A DNA stretch of 64,000 nucleotides from FEN-1219 sp963744305 (GTDB lineage Bacteria; Pseudomonadota; Gammaproteobacteria; Steroidobacterales; Rariloculaceae): the NCBI GenBank assembly GCA_963744305.1, contig CAVUTF010000023.1:39244-103243 (forward strand). Direction: 5' to 3'. Under the pieces are notes generated by a model that was not told the origin of the DNA, did not search any database, and saw only the letters and a program-made list of their open reading frames with translations. A program made the position numbers and the translations under genes. Below are positions 38,601 to 47,105 of the stretch, in pieces; within the stretch, counting starts at the first letter, position 1; every line of letters starts with the position of its first letter.

Positions 38601-41248
38601 AAATGCAGGCCAGTGGTCGGCTCGTCGAACAGGAACAGCGTGCCGCCGGCCGGCCCCGCATCGTTGCGCGCCGACTCCGCGAGCCTTCCTGCGAGCTTCA
38701 GCCGTTGCGCCTCGCCGCCCGACAGGGTCGGCACGGGCTGGCCCAGCGTGAGGTAATCGAGACCGACCTCGACGAGCGGCTGCAACCGTGTGCGCACGTC
38801 TTTCACGCCGTCGAAGTACGCGAGTGCGTCGGCGACCGTGAGATCCAGCACGTCGGCGATCGACAGCGCGCGGCCTTCGCCGAGCGCGAGCTTCACGTCG
38901 AGGACCTCGGCGCGATAGCGGCGGCCGTTGCAGTCGGCGCAGCGCAGGTACACGTCGCTCAAGAATTGCATCTCGATGTGCTCGAAGCCGTTGCCCGAGC
39001 ACGCGGGGCAGCGTCCGTTGCCGGAGTTGAAGCTGAACGTTCCCGCCGTATAGCCGCGCTCGCGCGCGAGCGGCTCGTCCGCGAACAGCTTGCGGATCGG
39101 CTCGAGGACGCCGACGAAGCTTGCGGGATTCGACCGCGTCGTGCGGCCGATCGGCGACTGATCCACGAGCACGACGTCGCTCAAGTGCTCGGCGCCTTCC
39201 AGGCCAGCATGCGCCCCCGGCGCATCCTTCGGTTTGCCCATGAGCTTCATCAAGCCGTTGTAGAGCACGTCCTGCACGAGCGTCGATTTGCCCGAGCCGC
39301 TCACTCCCGTGACGCAGACCAGCCGGTTCAACGGCAAGTCGACGTCGATGCGCTGCAAATTGTGCTCGCTCGCGGCGCGCACTCGGAGGCGCGGTCCACG
39401 CGCCGCCGCGGGACGCGCGACGCGCGTGCCGCCGACCGCAAGCTCGGCGCGCAGGTACTTCGCCGTCAACGAGCCCCCGTTTCGCAAAAGATCTTCGGGC
39501 GCTCCCGCAAACACGACTCGCCCCCCCGCACGACCCGGGCCCGGCCCAAGATCCACGATTCGGTCGGCTGCGAGCATGACCTGCGCGTCGTGCTCGACGA
39601 CGAGCAGCGTGTTGCCCGCGTCGCGAAGCTTCGTGAGCACGCCGATCACGCGATTGAGATCGCGCGCATGCAGTCCGACCGACGGCTCATCGAGCACGAA
39701 CAGCGTGTTGACGAGCGACGTGCCGAGCGCCGTCGTCAAGTTGATGCGCTGCACCTCGCCGCCCGATAGCGTGCGCGATTGTCGGTCGAGCGTGAGATAG
39801 CTCAAGCCTACGTCGTGCAAGTATTTCAACCGCGTGCGGATCTCGGAGAGCACGAGCTCGGCCGCATCGTCTAGGGGTTTCGGCAAGTCCACGCGCTCGA
39901 AGAACTCGAGCGTCTTGTCGACGGGCAGCATCATCAAATCGTGGAGGCAGAGGCCTGGCAGCGCCGCGAACGCGGCATCGTCGAGTGCCGGCACGTGCCC
40001 TCTGAACCGCGCGCCGGGCGGAAGCACGCTATTTGCGTCGGCAAGCGTGCCGAGCCGCCACAAGAGCGACTCGTTCTTCAAGCGCGCGCCGGCGCACACC
40101 GGGCAAGCGTCGTAGGAACGATACTTCGACAGCAGCACGCGGACGTGCATCTTGTAGCTCTTGCCTTCGAGCCACGCGAAAAACCGTTTGACTCCGTACC
40201 ATTTGTGCTGGCGCCAGGAGCCTTCGCCGTCGATCACCCAGGCCCGCTGCTCGGGCGTGAGCGCGCTCCATGGCACATCGACCGGGATGCGGCGCTCCCT
40301 CGCAAAACGCAGCAAATCGTCCTGACACTCCTTGTTGCTCTTGGTCTGCCACGGCTTGATCGCGCCGCCGGCGAGCGTTTTTTCCTCGTCCGGAATCACG
40401 AGCCGGTAGTCGATGCCGATCGTGCGGCCGAAGCCGCGGCAGTTCTCGCAGGCGCCGATCGGCGAGTTGAACGAGAAACTGTTGGGGACGGGGTCGCCGT
40501 AGGAGAGATCGCACGGCGCGCAATGCCGGTGCGCCGAGAACTTGAACGCGACGTCTTCGTTTTCCGCGAGCCTTACCGTGAGGCGGCCGTTGCCGAACTT
40601 GAGCGCGGTCTCGAGCGCCTCGATCAGCCGCGAGCGGTTATCGGCGTCGAACGCGACCCGGTCCTGGATGACCTCGATGGCGGTTTCGCTCCGAGCCCGA
40701 ATCCTCGTATATCCCTGCCGAGCGAGAAACGTCTGGACTTCGTCGCGGCTGAAGTTCTCCGGCACGGTTACCCCGAACGTCACGAGCACGCGCGCGGCTG
40801 CACCGCCAACGCGCGGCTCCTGCGCGAGCTCGCGGTGAATCGATTCGGCGTCGTCGCGGCGCACCTCGCGCCCGCAGTTGCGGCAATACAGAACCGCCGC
40901 GCGCGCGAACAGCAGCTTCACGTGGTCGTTGATCTCCGTCATCGTGCCGACCGTGGAACGCGAGGTCCGCACGGGATTGGTCTGATCGATAGCGATCGCC
41001 GGCGGGATCCCCTCGATGCGGTCGACCTGCGGCTTGTCCATGCGATCCAGGAATTGGCGCGCGTACGGCGAGAAGGTTTCGACGTAGCGCCGTTGCCCCT
41101 CGGAGTACACCGTGTCGAACGCGAGCGACGACTTGCCCGAGCCGGAGACCCCGGTCACGACGATCAGCTCGTTCAACGGCAGATCGAGATCGAGGTTTTG
41201 CAGGTTGTTCTGGCGGGCGCCGCGAATGCGGATCTGTTGATCGGTCAT
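35642..41248 (-). CDS. uvrA: Double-length UvrA excinuclease subunit (two UvrA halves fused)
   Basis: A 1868-residue damage-recognition ATPase, twice the usual 940. ATG 41248 gives MTDQQIRIRGARQNNLQNLD, within a frame open from 41374. Four ABC ATPase modules are present: Walker A GVSGSGKS at residues about 35, 650, 1020 and 1540, and LSGGE signatures near 495, 840, 1380 and 1730. Zinc-finger CxxC pairs appear in each half (for example CRNCGREV, CPACSGNGFEHIEMQFLSD, CPDCNVAIDAQSAEA, CEGCEGQGLKRIEMSF). So one chain could mimic the UvrA dimer. The interhalf linker (about residues 958-987) is encoded by an inverted repeat. No indel occurs in 5.6 kb. Confidence 0.95.
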   Translation of the reverse strand: MTDQQIRIRGARQNNLQNLDLDLPLNELIVVTGVSGSGKSSLAFDTVYSEGQRRYVETFSPYARQFLDRMDKPQVDRIEGIPPAIAIDQTNPVRTSRSTVGTMTEINDHVKLLFARAAVLYCRNCGREVRRDDAESIHRELAQEPRVGGAAARVLVTFGVTVPENFSRDEVQTFLARQGYTRIRARSETAIEVIQDRVAFDADNRSRLIEALETALKFGNGRLTVRLAENEDVAFKFSAHRHCAPCDLSYGDPVPNSFSFNSPIGACENCRGFGRTIGIDYRLVIPDEEKTLAGGAIKPWQTKSNKECQDDLLRFARERRIPVDVPWSALTPEQRAWVIDGEGSWRQHKWYGVKRFFAWLEGKSYKMHVRVLLSKYRSYDACPVCAGARLKNESLLWRLGTLADANSVLPPGARFRGHVPALDDAAFAALPGLCLHDLMMLPVDKTLEFFERVDLPKPLDDAAELVLSEIRTRLKYLHDVGLSYLTLDRQSRTLSGGEVQRINLTTALGTSLVNTLFVLDEPSVGLHARDLNRVIGVLTKLRDAGNTLLVVEHDAQVMLAADRIVDLGPGPGRAGGRVVFAGAPEDLLRNGGSLTAKYLRAELAVGGTRVARPAAARGPRLRVRAASEHNLQRIDVDLPLNRLVCVTGVSGSGKSTLVQDVLYNGLMKLMGKPKDAPGAHAGLEGAEHLSDVVLVDQSPIGRTTRSNPASFVGVLEPIRKLFADEPLARERGYTAGTFSFNSGNGRCPACSGNGFEHIEMQFLSDVYLRCADCNGRRYRAEVLDVKLALGEGRALSIADVLDLTVADALAYFDGVKDVRTRLQPLVEVGLDYLTLGQPVPTLSGGEAQRLKLAGRLAESARNDAGPAGGTLFLFDEPTTGLHFADVAKLVAALQRLIDNGHSVIVIEHNLDVIGAADWIIDLGPEGGAAGGAVVATGTPADIERVAASHTGRALAAYRENRGRVPISTVPAVGRIASPKSVPDPDFPQIEIVHAREHNLRNIDVAIPRDKFTVITGVSGSGKSTMAFDILFAEGQRRYLESLNAYARQFVQPAGRADVDAVYGIPPTVAIEQRTSRGGRKSTVATLTEIYHFLRLLYVKLGVQYCPDCNVAIDAQSAEAIHAKVLARYRGKRIGLLAPLVIGRKGYYTELAEWAAARGYPALRVDGIATPTEPWPRLDRFKEHDIELPIANVEVTPAAGPELANALDQALRMGRNMVRVLPITKRNGSGAGAGELFSTERACGSCGRSFEPLDPRLFSYNSRYGWCPSCFGTGVELRGFDDEQTGEEAWWEEAEADPEVCAQCEGQRLRPEAMAVRFRDRTIGELTAQSVRESLAYFRRLKLKDREREIARDVLPELIGRLSFLDLVGLSYLTLDRAAPTLSGGEAQRIRLAAQLGSNLRGVCYILDEPTIGLHPRDNDLLLGTITQLAQKGNTIVVVEHDEATIRRAEHIVDLGPGAGRNGGEVVVNGSLEDLLAERESITGRMLATPPRHPLQPRRAVGKRAGTQWLTIRGATRHNLRNLSIALPLERFVCVTGVSGSGKSTLVRDVLHDNLARLVAGARRGRAPALAGCKRLDGWQGLSRVLEVDQAPIGKTPRSCPATYVGIWDQIRKLFAAAPEARLRGYDASRFSFNVAGGRCEGCEGQGLKRIEMSFLPDVRVACERCGGARFNSETLGVEYKGRNIGQVLAMTVDDAVGFFAAHPRILHTLELLRDVGLSYLTLGQQSPTLSGGEAQRVKLVTELAKARPEMLRSRPTEPTLYVLDEPTIGLHIADVEKLTRVLHRLVDAGNSVIVIEHNLDVLAEADWIVDLGPEGGEGGGKIVAEGTPASSCVVRRTRRRRSPLFSRVAEKRLSSQSAAAAEAAADEH
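38290..38374. repeat. REP/REPIN-like inverted repeat inside uvrA
   Basis: The 27-base arms at 38290-38316 and 38348-38374 are perfectly complementary, separated by 31 bases. The core is GGGGTCGGGTACCGATTTC, related to the repeat near 27.7 kb. The element keeps the uvrA frame open and encodes residues such as ENRGRVPIS and KSVPDPDFP in the linker between the two UvrA halves. Confidence 0.85.
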
Positions 41249-41449
41249 GTAACAGGCATCTGATTGCGGCCGCACGAGAAAGTTTTCGCCTTCAAAGGGT
41301 AGCAGGATGGCCGAGACAGCGGCGGCGGCGCGAAGGGGCACCATCCGGTGTAACCGTTCGCCCCGACCGGGCATCTAACAATACGGCTGCCGATGTCGGT
41401 CACCGCCGAAAGAAGCGGCGACGCGTTGGTTTGCCGCACCGACGATCAC

Positions 41450-43726
41450 ATGGGGGCACGTTTGTTCGGCGCCAAGACGCCTTGGATGTTCGCTTGCGGC
41501 GCGGCGATGCTCGCGCCCGGCTGTTTCGGCGCGCCGCCCGCTCCCGAAGCGCCCGTTGCGGCGCTGGTCGCGCGCACGGACGGCCTCGCACTGCCTCACT
41601 CCACCGGAGCGGTGGCGATCGACGGCCAGCTCGGGGATCCGATCTGGCAGGATGCCCTCGTCGTCGAGCTGGACGTGCAGACGTCTCCCGGCGAGAACAC
41701 GCCGCCGCCTGTCGAGACGCGCGCGTTTCTCGTGGAGGACGGCGCGCGGCTCCTGATCGCGTTCGACGCGCGCGACCCGGACCCCGGCGCGATCCGAGCA
41801 TACTTTCGCGATCGCGACACGGGATTCAACGACGACTTCGTCGGCGTCGTGCTCGACACGTTCGGCTCACGGCGGTACGGCTACGAGTTCTTCGCGAACG
41901 CGCTTGGCGTGCAAATGGACCTGACGAACGACGACGTGAACGGCCGCGAGGACGAATCGTGGGACGCGATTTGGGACTCCGCCGGCCTGATCACCGACCA
42001 AGGTTTCGTCGTCGAGATGGCGATCCCGTTCTCGCAGCTGCGGTTTCCGCGCACGGAGGGACAGAGCCTCTGGGGGATTGACGTGCTGCGTTTCCGTCCG
42101 CGCACCGACCGCGTCCGAATGTCGAACAATCCGCTCGAGCGCGGCCGCAACTGCTATTTGTGCCAGTTCGAGCAGATGCGGGGTCCGCAAGGGGCCGAAC
42201 GCACGCAGAATCTCGAGCTCGTGCCGTCGCTCACTGCAGAGCGCACCGATCACCGCCCGAACCCAGCGGTCGATCCTTGGGCTGAGGGCGACGCTGACGG
42301 CGAGCTCGGCCTGAATGTGCGCTGGGCGCTGACGCAGGACTTCACCGCGAACTTGGCGCTCAATCCCGACTTCTCCCAAGTGGAAGCCGACGTTGCGCAA
42401 CTCGAGGTCAATACGCAGTTCGCCCTCCTCTACCCCGAATCGCGGCCCTTCTTCCTAGAAGGAGCCGATTATTTCTCGACGCCGATCCCGGCGGTATTTA
42501 CGCGCACCGTTTCAGACCCCGACTTCGGCGCGAAGCTCACGGGACAAACGAGTCAGAGCTCATTCGGCGTGTTCGCGGCCGAAGACGATGTCACGAATCT
42601 CTTGTTTCCCGCCTCGCTCGGGTCTTCGACGGAGTCGCTCGACATCTCGAACAACGCCTTCGTTGGGCGGTATGCGCGCAATCTGGGCAGATCGACAGTA
42701 GGCGCGCTGCTTACGAGCCGCAGCGGCGATGACTATCACAACGACGTCGCCGGCGTCGACGGCCGCATCAGGATCAGCGACCGGCATAGCCTGCGCTTTC
42801 AGCTGCTGCGTTCCGACACCGAATATCCCGAAGAAACGGCTGCACAGTTCGCGCAGCCGGTCGATGCCTTCGACGGCGACGCGCTGCAGCTGCGTTATAC
42901 GTTCAGCCACCGCGAGTGGTTCGCGGACTTGATACACAAGGATTTCGATGCGACTTTTCGCGCCGATTCCGGATTCGTGCCGCGCGTCGACATGGAGCAG
43001 CAACAGCTCGAGTCGGCGCGGATTTGGCAACGTCCCGGCCGCCGGTGGAATCAAATCAGGGTCGGCTTGAATGGCACGACGACGGACGATGCCGCCGGTC
43101 AGTTGCTCGACCGCACGCTGGAACCTTTCGTCTCGTTTCAAGGGCCGCTGCAGTCCTACATTCAGCTGGGAGGCGGCCCGCTGAAGCGTTACTGGGACGG
43201 CCAGCTGCATTCCGGTCATGCGGTGTTCTTGTTCAGCAATTTCCGGCCGCGCGGAGGGTTGAGCATCAACGTGTACGCGCGGGATGGCGACCAGCTCGAC
43301 CTTGCGAACTCGCGGCTCGCCGAGGAGCTGCGGCTGCGGCCGAACATCGAATGGAACGTGAACCGGCATTTGCTCCTGCGCTTGCAGCACACGGCCGCGC
43401 GGCTCGACACCGCCGACGGCGAGATGATCTTCAAAGCCGACTTGACGGATCTGCGCGTGACATGGCAGTTCAACCTGCGCAGCTTTCTGCGCTTCACGAC
43501 CCAGCGCCAGCTCGTCAGACGCAACGTCGCGGCGTTTATCGACCCGAGCACCGAAAGCGAGACGTTGACGATCGGCACGCAGCTTTTGTATTCCTACAAA
43601 TTGAATCCGCAGACGGTGTTGTTCGTGGGCTATTCGGACAATGCTCGAGAGGACGATGAGGTGCTCGACCTCACTCGCACCGATCGAACGGTGTTCGCGA
43701 AGCTCAGCTACGCCTGGATGCCGTAG
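41450..43726 (+). CDS. DUF5916 protein with N-terminal CBM9-like domain, lipoprotein
   Basis: A 758-residue protein. ATG 41450 gives a lipobox (ACGAAMLAPGCFGAPPAPEA), so it is probably an outer-membrane lipoprotein. The first 200 residues follow the carbohydrate-binding-module 9 fold: IDGQLGDPIWQDALVVELDV, FLVEDGARLLIAFDARDPDP and GFVVEMAIPFSQLRFP. The remaining part is DUF5916: NLALNPDFSQVEADVAQLEV, NTQFALLYPESRPFFLEGAD, alternating beta strands to the end (RTVFAKLSYAWMP), probably a beta barrel. Lack of a hydrolase signature argues against an enzyme. It is divergent from uvrA, and intact. Confidence 0.85.
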   Translation: MGARLFGAKTPWMFACGAAMLAPGCFGAPPAPEAPVAALVARTDGLALPHSTGAVAIDGQLGDPIWQDALVVELDVQTSPGENTPPPVETRAFLVEDGARLLIAFDARDPDPGAIRAYFRDRDTGFNDDFVGVVLDTFGSRRYGYEFFANALGVQMDLTNDDVNGREDESWDAIWDSAGLITDQGFVVEMAIPFSQLRFPRTEGQSLWGIDVLRFRPRTDRVRMSNNPLERGRNCYLCQFEQMRGPQGAERTQNLELVPSLTAERTDHRPNPAVDPWAEGDADGELGLNVRWALTQDFTANLALNPDFSQVEADVAQLEVNTQFALLYPESRPFFLEGADYFSTPIPAVFTRTVSDPDFGAKLTGQTSQSSFGVFAAEDDVTNLLFPASLGSSTESLDISNNAFVGRYARNLGRSTVGALLTSRSGDDYHNDVAGVDGRIRISDRHSLRFQLLRSDTEYPEETAAQFAQPVDAFDGDALQLRYTFSHREWFADLIHKDFDATFRADSGFVPRVDMEQQQLESARIWQRPGRRWNQIRVGLNGTTTDDAAGQLLDRTLEPFVSFQGPLQSYIQLGGGPLKRYWDGQLHSGHAVFLFSNFRPRGGLSINVYARDGDQLDLANSRLAEELRLRPNIEWNVNRHLLLRLQHTAARLDTADGEMIFKADLTDLRVTWQFNLRSFLRFTTQRQLVRRNVAAFIDPSTESETLTIGTQLLYSYKLNPQTVLFVGYSDNAREDDEVLDLTRTDRTVFAKLSYAWMP

Positions 43727-43755
43727 CATCGGCACGCGTGATCGCAATACCACCC

Positions 43756-44505
43756 ATGAGCCTCGCGCAAGAATACCGACGGCAATTCGAGTGGCGCGAT
43801 TGGGATGCTGTCCTCGCCGCATTGCCGTCGCTGCGTGAACAAACCGTGCTCGACATCGGCTGCGGGGTGGGCGACGTCGCCGCCGAGCTCGTCGCGCGCG
43901 GGGCGCGTGTGATCGGCTTCGACGCCAACGAAGAGCTCCTGCACGAAGCACGCAGCCGAGGGCTCCCGAACGCGGAGTTTCGGAGCGCCGAGCTGCGCAC
44001 GACTGGAGATCTCGGAGTCGCCGCCGATGGTCTGTGGTGCGGCTTTATCGCAGCGTATTTCCCCGAGCTTTCCGCCCGTCTAATGGCGTGGTCGGCCCAT
44101 CTGAAAACCGGAGGATGGATCGCGGTGACGGAGATCGACGACCTGTTCGGGCACGAGCCGCTGAGTGATTCGACGAAAGCGCTGCTTCGAGGCTACGCCG
44201 CCGGTGCGCTTGCGGCCGGACGATACGACTTCCACATGGGCCGAAAGCTGCGCGATCATCTCGAGCGCGCCGGTTTTCGGGTAGCGAGAACGCTTGCGCT
44301 CCCGGATGAAGAACTGTCGTTCCGCGGACCTGCGCGTCCCGAGGTGATCGACGCGTGGCGGTCGAGAATCGACCGGATGAGGCTGCTGCGGGACTATTGC
44401 GGCACGAGCTTCGACTTCGTCAGGGAGGAGCTTCTCGGTTGCCTTGCACTCCCCGAGCATACGTGCTCGGCGAAGGTGTACTCCTGCATCGCCAGCAAGA
44501 CGTAG
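43756..44505 (+). CDS. Class I SAM-dependent methyltransferase
   Basis: A 249-residue enzyme. Motif I is VLDIGCGVGDVAAELVARGA, followed by acidic IGFDANEELL (motif II), AAYFPELSARLMAWSAHLKT GGWIAVTEIDD (post II/III) and a C-terminal substrate region (DFHMGRKLRDHLERAGFRVA, PARPEVIDAWRSRIDRMRLL). ATG 43756 is favoured over the GTG at 43738. Substrate unknown; the fold resembles UbiE/ubiquinone or small-molecule methyltransferases. It follows the DUF5916 gene by 30 bases on the same strand. Confidence 0.87.
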   Translation: MSLAQEYRRQFEWRDWDAVLAALPSLREQTVLDIGCGVGDVAAELVARGARVIGFDANEELLHEARSRGLPNAEFRSAELRTTGDLGVAADGLWCGFIAAYFPELSARLMAWSAHLKTGGWIAVTEIDDLFGHEPLSDSTKALLRGYAAGALAAGRYDFHMGRKLRDHLERAGFRVARTLALPDEELSFRGPARPEVIDAWRSRIDRMRLLRDYCGTSFDFVREELLGCLALPEHTCSAKVYSCIASKT

Positions 44506-44532
44506 CGACCCGCGGCGCATCGCGTCAGAATC

Positions 44533-44739
44533 GTGCCGATGAGCCTCCCGAGACCGTTCGTTCCGCCGAATGTCGAGTCGCCCTGCATTCGCAACTGCTG
44601 CCTCGACGACGATAACGTCTGCATCGGCTGCGGGCGCGAGCTCCAGGAGATCATTGCCTGGAGCACGTCCAGCGACGAAGACAAGCGCGCGATCCTCGCG
44701 CGCAGCAGCGAGCGCCGGCGGGCGCGCACCGCACGCTGA
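44533..44739 (+). CDS. DUF1289 cysteine-motif protein
   Basis: A 68-residue protein: VESPCIRNCCLDDDNVCIGC GRELQEIIAWSTSSDEDKRA matches the small DUF1289 family, with four conserved cysteines that probably bind metal or an iron-sulfur cluster. GTG 44533 and ATG 44539 are alternative starts. It is intact and lies 27 bases behind the methyltransferase. Members are often near RidA or fatty-acid genes, with no defined role. Confidence 0.88.
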   Translation: MPMSLPRPFVPPNVESPCIRNCCLDDDNVCIGCGRELQEIIAWSTSSDEDKRAILARSSERRRARTAR

Positions 44740-44769
44740 CGGCGCCGCCCTCGCGTCGCGCGGGTACGT

Positions 44770-46068
44770 TCAGCCCGGCGGCGCTGCCCTATCGACTTCC
44801 GCGCCCCGCAAATAGACGGCGTCGATGCGCCGCGTGTTCGTGATGTTCTCGAGGGGATTGGCGTCGAGCACGATGAAATCGGCGCTCTTGCCGGCCGCGA
44901 TCGTGCCCGCATCCGTGAGTCGCATGAACTCGGCGCCATTGCGCGTGGCCGCCACGATGACGTCGCTGGGCGTCATGCCGGCGGCGACCATGTCCTCCAT
45001 CTCGAGGTGCGGTCCCCACGGCACGTTGCCGTCGGTGCCGAGCGCGATTCTCACTCCCGCGGAGGAGAGTCGAGCGAGGTTGCGTGCCTGGATCGCGTGC
45101 GCGGCCTGCGCTTCGGGACGGTCGGTGGCCGCGGCCTGCAGCGTCTGCCATTGCTCGTCCGGAATGCTGCCGCGCAGCCAACCCAGGTCGACCGCGACGC
45201 CGCGGTCCGGCAGATTCGGAACGACCACGACGTTTGGCCGCTCGCGAAACAGCGCGACGACCTCATCGTCGGCGTCGACGTCGCGAATGCCGTGCGCGAA
45301 CGCATCGACACCCGCGCGGAGCAATCCTTTCGCGTCGGCAAGCTCGAAGATGTGAGCCGTCACGCGCAAGCCGTTGGCATGAGCTTCCCCTATGACAGCG
45401 CCGTAGAGCTCAGGCGTGAGCTTCTGGAACATGTCGTTGCGATCGTCGACCCAGATTTTAATGATGTCGACTTTCTTCGCGGCCTCGGCCTGCACGGCGG
45501 CCCGCGCTTCCTCGGTCGTCGTGATCCAGTGCGGAACCTCGGTGCGGCCGGGCTCCGGTGCCGTGATGCCGCGTCCCGCCGAGCGATAAACTGCGGCGCC
45601 GGGGATCGTTTCGTTCCGCACGTCGAGCGGCGCGCTATCGGGGTCCGAGCCGAGGCTCATCGCCGCGCTGACGCCGAAGTACGCGCGGCGCTGCAGATCC
45701 GCGAGGAGCGGCGCACGCTCGACGCTCAAGTGAGTGTGCGTATCGATGATCGCCGGCATGACCGTCTTGCCGGCGAGGCTCACGCGCGTCGCGCCGGCGG
45801 GGACCGCCACATCGGCGGCTCTGCCAACGGCGACGAACCGATTGTCCGCCACGAGGAGTGTCGCGTTCTCGATCGGCCCGCTGCCGTCGCCGACGATGAC
45901 ACGAGCGCCTTCGAACGCCGTCACGCCCGCGCCGGGCGCGGCACCGCCGCCTGCGGCGGAATCCGCTCCGGCTGGCGGTTCTGAGGAAGGCCCCGAGCAT
46001 GCGGCGATCGCGAGTAGCGCTGCCCACAGCGAGGCGTAGAGGATCGTGGTCTTCGTATTGCTTTGCAT
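44770..46068 (-). CDS. Amidohydrolase family lipoprotein
   Basis: A 432-residue metal-dependent hydrolase. LYASLWAALLAIAACSGPSS is a lipobox, so it is exported and lipidated. VMPAIIDTHTHLSV carries the HxH metal pair; DIIKIWVDDRND includes the bridging Lys, GLRVTAHIFELADAKGLLRA and AFAHGIRDVD the later His ligands, and IALGTDGNVPWGPHLEMEDM the terminal Asp. The C-terminal GTIAAGKSADFIVLDANPLE NITNTRRI is typical of imidazolonepropionase/prolidase-like amidohydrolases. Intact, with substrate unknown. It converges with the DUF1289 gene. Confidence 0.92.
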   Translation of the reverse strand: MQSNTKTTILYASLWAALLAIAACSGPSSEPPAGADSAAGGGAAPGAGVTAFEGARVIVGDGSGPIENATLLVADNRFVAVGRAADVAVPAGATRVSLAGKTVMPAIIDTHTHLSVERAPLLADLQRRAYFGVSAAMSLGSDPDSAPLDVRNETIPGAAVYRSAGRGITAPEPGRTEVPHWITTTEEARAAVQAEAAKKVDIIKIWVDDRNDMFQKLTPELYGAVIGEAHANGLRVTAHIFELADAKGLLRAGVDAFAHGIRDVDADDEVVALFRERPNVVVVPNLPDRGVAVDLGWLRGSIPDEQWQTLQAAATDRPEAQAAHAIQARNLARLSSAGVRIALGTDGNVPWGPHLEMEDMVAAGMTPSDVIVAATRNGAEFMRLTDAGTIAAGKSADFIVLDANPLENITNTRRIDAVYLRGAEVDRAAPPG

Positions 46069-46201
46069 CGGAGTCTCCCCCCGGATACTCGATAGCGGCG
46101 ATCTTAACGCAACGACCGGGCCGTCGCATCGCGCGGCGCGCCCGCGCACCCATACCGGTATCATGCGCTCCGAACTTGCGGCCGCACGAGAGGGCGGAAC
46201 C

Positions 46202-46826
46202 ATGATTGCAGCGCGTGAGGCACTCGCGAGGCTCGAGGCAGGGCAACCGTCGATTCGTGTCGGACGTTCAGGGCCGCTCGCGATCTACGCAAACGCGCCG
46301 GGTCGAGCTCGCGGGCGGCCAAGCGCCGTTCGCGATCATTCTCGGCTGCTCCGACTCGCGCGTCCCCGCCGAGATCGTCTTCGACCAGGGCCTCGGCGAT
46401 CTATTCGTGATCCGCGTAGCCGGCAACATCGTCGCGCCGTCGCAAGTCGGCAGCGTCGAGTTTGCGGCGGAGCGTTTCGGCACGAAGCTCGTCGTGGTTC
46501 TCGGGCACTCATCGTGCGGGGCGATCCTCGCGACGATCGAGGAGCTGCAGCGGCCGACGGACAGCCAATCCCGCAACTTGCGGTCGATCGTCGACCGCGT
46601 TCGTCCCGCCGTGGAGCCGCTGCTCGCGACGAGCCATACGAGCGACCACGATGCACTGGTTCGCGACGCCGTGCGCGCGAACGTGCGCGTCTCGGCGAGC
46701 CAGCTGCGGCACGGCTCGGAGATCCTCGAGCAGATGATCGCCAAAGACGACCTCCTCGTCGTCGGCGCCGAATACTCGCTGCACACCGGTATCGTGGATT
46801 TCTTCGAGGGACTGCCGGACGTTTGA
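46202..46826 (+). CDS. Beta-class carbonic anhydrase, one frameshift
   Basis: Interconverts CO2 and bicarbonate using zinc. ATG 46202 (with AGAGGGCGG before it) starts MIAAREALARLEAGNRRFVS after one slip near 46248. Zinc ligands occur in ILGCSDSRVPAEIVFDQGLG and VVLGHSSCGAILATIEELQR; IRVAGNIVAPSQVGSVEFAA is the conserved core, and GIVDFFEGLPDV the end. The protein has 207 residues, the usual size. It is next to a pyrophosphatase remnant. Confidence 0.92.
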
Positions 46827-46875
46827 ACGCGCAGTTCGGGCGTACACTGAAAGCTTCCACCTCAGCTGCACGGTG

Positions 46876-47057
46876 ATGTCCATGCGCATCGACGCGATCC
46901 CGATCGGCCGCGACCCGCCGCACGACGTGAACGCGAGCACTTCTTCGAGCACTACCGCGATCTCGAGGACGGCAAATGGGTGAAGATCGGAGACTGGGGC
47001 GACGCCGCGGAAGCGCGTCGCATGATCACCGAGGCCTCTGCGCGCGGCCGCGCTTGA
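46876..47057 (+). pseudogene. ppa: Inorganic pyrophosphatase gene with large internal deletion
   Basis: Only both ends of a cytoplasmic pyrophosphatase remain. ATG 46876 gives RIDAIPIGRDPPHDVNA, matching the beginning of family I enzymes, and directly after a frame change come EHFFEHYRDLEDGKWVKIGD WGDAAEARRMITEA, the last 40 residues. Roughly 115-125 codons, including all catalytic acidic residues, are missing. The joint at about 46930 lies at GAACGCGAGC. The frame break and missing active site make it non-functional as read. Whether the loss is biological or an assembly artefact cannot be told from this sequence. Confidence 0.75.
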
Positions 47058-47066
47058 CGGCGACGG

Positions 47067-47094
47067 CCGGCCGGGTTACGAAGAACCCGGCCGG
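47067..47094. terminator. GC-rich hairpin between ppa remnant and TonB receptor
   Basis: CCGGCCGGGTT at 47067-47077 pairs with AACCCGGCCGG at 47084-47094 around a 6-base loop (ACGAAG). The position between two converging genes fits a bidirectional terminator, though no clear T tract flanks it. Confidence 0.4.
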
Positions 47095-47105
47095 GCCTGC
47101 CTGAC

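Noticed and set aside
35537..39769. A 1410-codon plus-strand open frame opposite uvrA
   Set aside because: It is antisense to the strongly conserved uvrA; its composition (Arg/Ala/His/Val) follows uvrA codon structure and has no domain features.
39941..41263. 440-codon plus-strand open frame opposite the first UvrA half
   Set aside because: Same antisense shadow of the GC-rich uvrA gene; no ribosome-binding site and no recognisable motif.
41249..41374. Longer UvrA start at 41374
   Set aside because: The added 42 residues are not UvrA-like, and MTDQQIRIRGARQNNLQ at 41248 matches the family start.
42560..43951. 463-codon minus-strand open frame
   Set aside because: Shadow of the DUF5916 and methyltransferase genes, which have clear motifs on the plus strand.
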